NCBI GenBank assembly: GCA_026545225.1
Contig: CM048846.1
Span: forward strand, 40,807,501-40,871,500
Reading direction: 5' to 3'
DNA length: 64,000 nt
Source of the DNA: Cornus controversa
Taxonomy: Eukaryota; Streptophyta; Magnoliopsida; Cornales; Cornaceae
A program made the translations under genes and the position numbers. Below are positions 60,774 through 64,000 of this stretch, piece by piece; position 1 is the first letter of the stretch; each line of letters opens with the position of its first letter. The notes below the pieces were generated by a model, which made no database searches, had not been told where the DNA came from, and saw only the letters and a list, made by a program, of their open reading frames with translations.

Positions 60774-61967
60774 TCAAGGATGTGGTGGTGACTGAGCATC
60801 CGGATCCAAGTTTGCTTGACGCATCAGTGCACGTATCATCCTCCTCATCTCTAGTTGCTCTTGGTGAGTGTCACGAAAGTGATCTGTCATCTCTGTTCTC
60901 ATTGCACCAAACTGTGTGGAGACCTCTGTCTGTAGGGTGCCAAACTGGGCTGTCAACCCAGCAATCTGCCCTTCTAAATATTGATAATCATGGCCACCAG
61001 CCTGGGCCTGCACTTCCTCTTCCTCTGCCTCCATCTCCTCTGGATCCTCCACCGGTGGTGGTATATCTACATGCTCTCCTCCCTGGGCCAACCGAGATAC
61101 CTCACTAGGCGCCGCTATGACTCTTTGGTGCATATGAGATCGACTCAGGTTCCAGTCATGCGTGCCATAATGAAGATCACGTGGAAAGGCAAGCTCATCC
61201 TCATGGACTGCATACCCCTGTGCCACAAGCAACTGATGAATAATGGTAGGGAATGGAAACTCCCAGTCACTTGCACTGTCTGGTGCCTTGGCCACAACCT
61301 TGGAATATAATTTCTCCATCTAGCCCCAGACAATCTGTGGGAATGACAGCCAATGCCCAAAATGTATGGCATATAAGGCTCTAAGGAACTCTTGACGTCT
61401 TTCGGTTTTATGTCTAATTGGACATACATTCTTGAGTAGAACAGCGTCATGGAACCATAAATGATTTGGCATTGAGGACTTTGAAACTGCATTTCTTTTC
61501 GGCCCGAAAAATTGGTTGGCACACAAACGTGCAACCACATTGCCTACCGACAACTCATCAGCTGGGCATTCATGAGGACAACCCATGGCAATGGCAATGG
61601 ATGACATGTCCACCCGAACTATTGTTCCATCTACGGAAGAAGTAAGCACATCCCGCTCATTAGGTTTCGGCATTAAGTTCTGATAAAATACCTTGACAAG
61701 CCTCGGGTAAATGGTAGATGAGAGTGGAACAAAAATGGATGCCGACCGACGACGATGGATGTCAGAAATCCCCCATCGTGTCTCGGGAAACATACCATAA
61801 AGTTCGACTATGTCAAACGTTGTTTCAAAGTTCAACGCCCTTGGATGCCATCTCTCTTGAACACCTTCTCGGCGAGATCGTGAAGAACCTGTAGTCGGAT
61901 CATGCCTCGCTCGGCGAGGATTACGTGAACTTGAAGCACCTTGGTGACTTGCTCTCTTTGGTGCCAT
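60774..61967 (-). pseudogene. Second (env-position) ORF of element D, one in-frame TAG
   Basis: From ATG at 61967 the frame runs 398 codons to the stop at 60774, broken only by TAG at 61320-61322. It begins MAPKRASHQGASSSRNPRRA, a basic N-terminus, followed by a domain shared with element C (LVKVFYQNLM, IAIAMGCPHE, LKNVCPIRHKTERRQEFLRA). The part beyond the stop has an acidic run (EDPEEMEAEEEEV) and a heptad-rich, probably coiled-coil tail (LEGQIAGLTAQFGTLQTEV). The function of this protein in Athila relatives is not established. No signal peptide or membrane anchor is visible, which argues against a true envelope. Confidence 0.78.
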
Positions 61968-62117
61968 AGAAGTAGAAAAAAGTGTGGTTGAGGAATTAAA
62001 TCGAACACTTGGTGTGCACAATTCTTTTGTAACCTTCAACTTCCTCTTTCTGGCAATTTTTCCACCCAAATCGAACAAGTGAATGCACCAAATTGATCCC
62101 CCAAACTTGGTCTTCAA

Positions 62118-62857
62118 AAGCCCTCAAAAAGATTTGAACAATTTCTTCAAAGAAAAACTTCACTTACTTGGATGTTGAACTTGAAAAAGTGAGAGCTTCC
62201 TTTGAGAACTAGTGATTTTTGATCCAATTCGATGTTGAAGTTGATGATGATCAATGTTGAATTCTTGTATAATAATCACTAATTGAAGAAATTAATTTTC
62301 CGGATGATATAGGACTTGAATTGGGGTTCAAAGAGGCTTACGATGCAAGTAGTAGCAACATAGGAGGATAAGAGGTCCATTTATAGCATAAATTTTCGGC
62401 CAGCCCAAAAATTACCTTGGGTGATCGATCCCCCCAAGGATGGGTGATCGATCGCCCACCTGGTGGTGATCATCCTTGCAAAATATGGAGGGGCGATCGA
62501 TCCCCCTTGACTGGGGCTATCGATCCCCATTCTGAAGACCTGTTTGACCCTCTATCGCCCAAGTTCGACCGAACCTTGATAATTTTGAGTCTCCATCGCC
62601 CAAGGTCGACCGAGAGCACGATTTTTCACCCGTCTTGAGTCCAAATACCTCGGTACACCTCTTGGCATCCTCCGGAAGTAACTTATACATCAAAAACTCA
62701 AAGAAAAAACATTATAACGCAACTAGAATTGAAAGAAAAAGTAAGAAAACTAAAACTAAAACTTAAAATCAAAGAAAACTAAAGAAATTAAAGGATAGAA
62801 ATACATACAAAACCTACAATTTAACGTCCGTAGGAGACGATTGACTCTCCGAAGGGA
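62118..62857 (-). promoter_or_regulatory. Spacer between pol and second ORF of element D
   Basis: On the minus strand, GATCGATC-type palindromes (62417-62530, at least five) and CGACC/GGTCGA motifs (62560-62605) are followed by a TATA-like CTATAAATGG (62387-62378). This is about 410 bp ahead of the ORF start at 61967. The arrangement corresponds to the spacer of element C. Promoter function is inferred only. Confidence 0.45.
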
Positions 62858-64000
62858 TTAAGTCGGATAGACGGGATCCGTCAAGTCGACGGACTCTACG
62901 TCTCTTCTTGGCACCCATCCTTCCACACAATGCTTCAACCTTTGGCCATTAACTTTCATCAGAGTAATTTCAAACAATTGCTCATCCGGGAATGAGTCTC
63001 GAATAGGTAGTGCATCGATCACCGGCTCAAACTCGATTCGAGATAAATGATCCGCAACCACATTCTCCGTCCCCTTTTTGTCTTTTATCTCCAAATCAAA
63101 TTCTTGCAGCAATAAAATCCATCGAATTAGACGCGGTTTGGTTTCCTTCTTTGCTAATAAGTGTCTCAATGCTGCATGATCAGAGTAGACAACCACCTTG
63201 GACCCTAGTAAATAAGAATGAAACTTGTCCAAGGTAAACACTACACCTAGAAGCTCTTTCTCTGTGGTTGTATAATTGAGTTGGGCATCAGAGAGAGTCT
63301 TACTAGCGTAGTAGATGACATGTGGTCGTTTCTCTTCTCTCTGTCCCAACACGGCTCCCACTGCATAATCAGAGGCATCACACATGATTTCAAATGGTAC
63401 AGCCCATTTTGGAGACTGCATGATTGGTGCAGAGGATAACAGAGACCGAAGCTTTTCAAACGCTTTCACACAATCTTCATCAAAGATAAAGGGAACATCT
63501 TTAGATAACAAATGGCACAATGGTCGAGCCACTTTACTAAAATCCTTGATGAATCTTCTATAGAACCCGGCATGGCCTAAGAAAGATCGAACTTGCCTTA
63601 CCGAAGTTGGATGAGGCAGAGTTGCAATTAGATCGATCTTTGCTTTATCAACTTCAATGCCCCTTTCTGAAACAATATAGCCCAATACAATACCTTCTTT
63701 CACCATAAAATGGCTCTTTTCCCAATTAAGTACCAAATTGCGCTCTCGGCACCTTTGAAGCACAAGTGATAAATTGCTCAAACAATGTTCAAAAGATGAT
63801 CCAAAAATAGAGAAGTCATCCATAAATACCTCCAAGAATTTTTCCACCATGTCAGAAAAGATGGCCATCATACACCTCTGGAATGTAGCCGGAGCATTAC
63901 ATAATCCAAAAGGCATACGACGATACGCAAAAGTACCAAAGGGACAAGTGAAAGTGGTATTCTCTTGATCTTCTAGATCCATAGCTACTTGGTTATAACC
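62858..64000 (-). CDS. Athila-like pol, in-frame integrase deletion (partial, runs off window)
   Basis: Open from the window edge to the TAG-type end at 62858, about 380 codons without a stop. RT shows MPFGLCNAP and the catalytic FMDDFS; RNase H shows [29 protein letters not shown] and VADHLSR. Just after the RNase H (DEQLFEITL) the frame jumps to the end of integrase ([13 protein letters not shown]...LTDPVYPT), at about 62955-62975. Compared with element C, about 1.2 kb covering the zinc finger, D,D35E core and most of the C-terminal domain is gone, but the frame is kept. This copy cannot encode an active integrase. Confidence 0.88.
   Translation of the reverse strand, partial: GYNQVAMDLEDQENTTFTCPFGTFAYRRMPFGLCNAPATFQRCMMAIFSDMVEKFLEVFMDDFSIFGSSFEHCLSNLSLVLQRCRERNLVLNWEKSHFMVKEGIVLGYIVSERGIEVDKAKIDLIATLPHPTSVRQVRSFLGHAGFYRRFIKDFSKVARPLCHLLSKDVPFIFDEDCVKAFEKLRSLLSSAPIMQSPKWAVPFEIMCDASDYAVGAVLGQREEKRPHVIYYASKTLSDAQLNYTTTEKELLGVVFTLDKFHSYLLGSKVVVYSDHAALRHLLAKKETKPRLIRWILLLQEFDLEIKDKKGTENVVADHLSRIEFEPVIDALPIRDSFPDEQLFEITLMKVNGQRLKHCVEGWVPRRDVESVDLTDPVYPT

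Larger units (their letters stand above)
57628..64000 (-). mobile_element. Athila-like element D (3' part; continues beyond the window)
   Basis: Order on the minus strand: pol (RT, RNase H, a fused integrase tail), spacer with GATCGATC motifs and TATA-like box, second ORF, non-coding tail, polypurine tract, LTR. The 5' LTR, gag and protease, if present, lie right of the window. Same organisation as element C but clearly a different subfamily, as judged from protein divergence. Confidence 0.85.

Noticed and set aside
60774..61967. Calling the second ORF an envelope gene
   Set aside because: No signal peptide, fusion-peptide-like or transmembrane segment is visible. Only its position after pol resembles env, so the neutral name is used.

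Overview
The window is eukaryotic, from a plant and most likely a eudicot nuclear genome. It is AT-rich, has spliced genes with GT-AG introns, many (TA)n microsatellites, and the usual plant repeat set: Athila-type Ty3/gypsy elements, Tekay-like gypsy LTRs, a CACTA transposon, a Helitron, Tourist-like and hAT-like MITEs, and TRIM/copia-type short LTR elements. The species cannot be named from the sequence alone. Operons, ribosome binding sites and CRISPR do not apply.

Only one host gene looks intact: a 14-exon serine carboxypeptidase-like (SCPL) gene on the minus strand (17398 down to 7131). I assembled it by hand. The exons sum to 1485 nt (494 codons plus stop), all phases join, and the Ser-Asp-His triad is in place. 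Its two 3-kb introns are filled with transposon debris, including a 1.2-kb Helitron.

Layout: 1-4.9 kb is a pile-up of retroelement remnants (gypsy RT scrap, TRIM-like LTRs in inverted arrangement, two Athila-family LTRs, one preceded by a tandemly duplicated polypurine tract). 4.9-7.1 kb is non-coding. 7.1-17.4 kb is the SCPL gene. 18.4-20.8 kb holds a Tourist-like MITE, a small copia-type LTR element and a hAT-like MITE. 22.9-42.8 kb is a 19.9-kb CACTA transposon with an AGT target duplication. It carries spliced fragments of a DUF707 gene and has itself been hit by a young Athila element (26.8-36.25 kb) and a Tekay-like element reduced to little more than one LTR (39.1-41.9 kb). 43.4-52.9 kb is a minus-strand, coding-free Tekay-like element (LARD-like) with both LTRs. 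52.9-57.6 kb is a mosaic of LTR pieces and an Athila pol fragment. 57.6-64 kb is the 3' half of a second Athila-like element on the minus strand, running out of the window.

The two large Athila-like elements share one plan: pol, a spacer, a second (env-position) ORF, a long 3' non-coding tail, a polypurine tract and an LTR. In both, the spacer before the second ORF holds CGATCAAT/GATCGATC-type palindromes followed by a TATA-like box. The same pairing sits in the LTR promoter region of two family members. This suggests an internal promoter for the second ORF, and it is the most interesting hypothesis in the window. All retroelement genes seen here are broken by stops, frameshifts or deletions, except the partial reading frame at the right edge, which stays open across an in-frame loss of the integrase.
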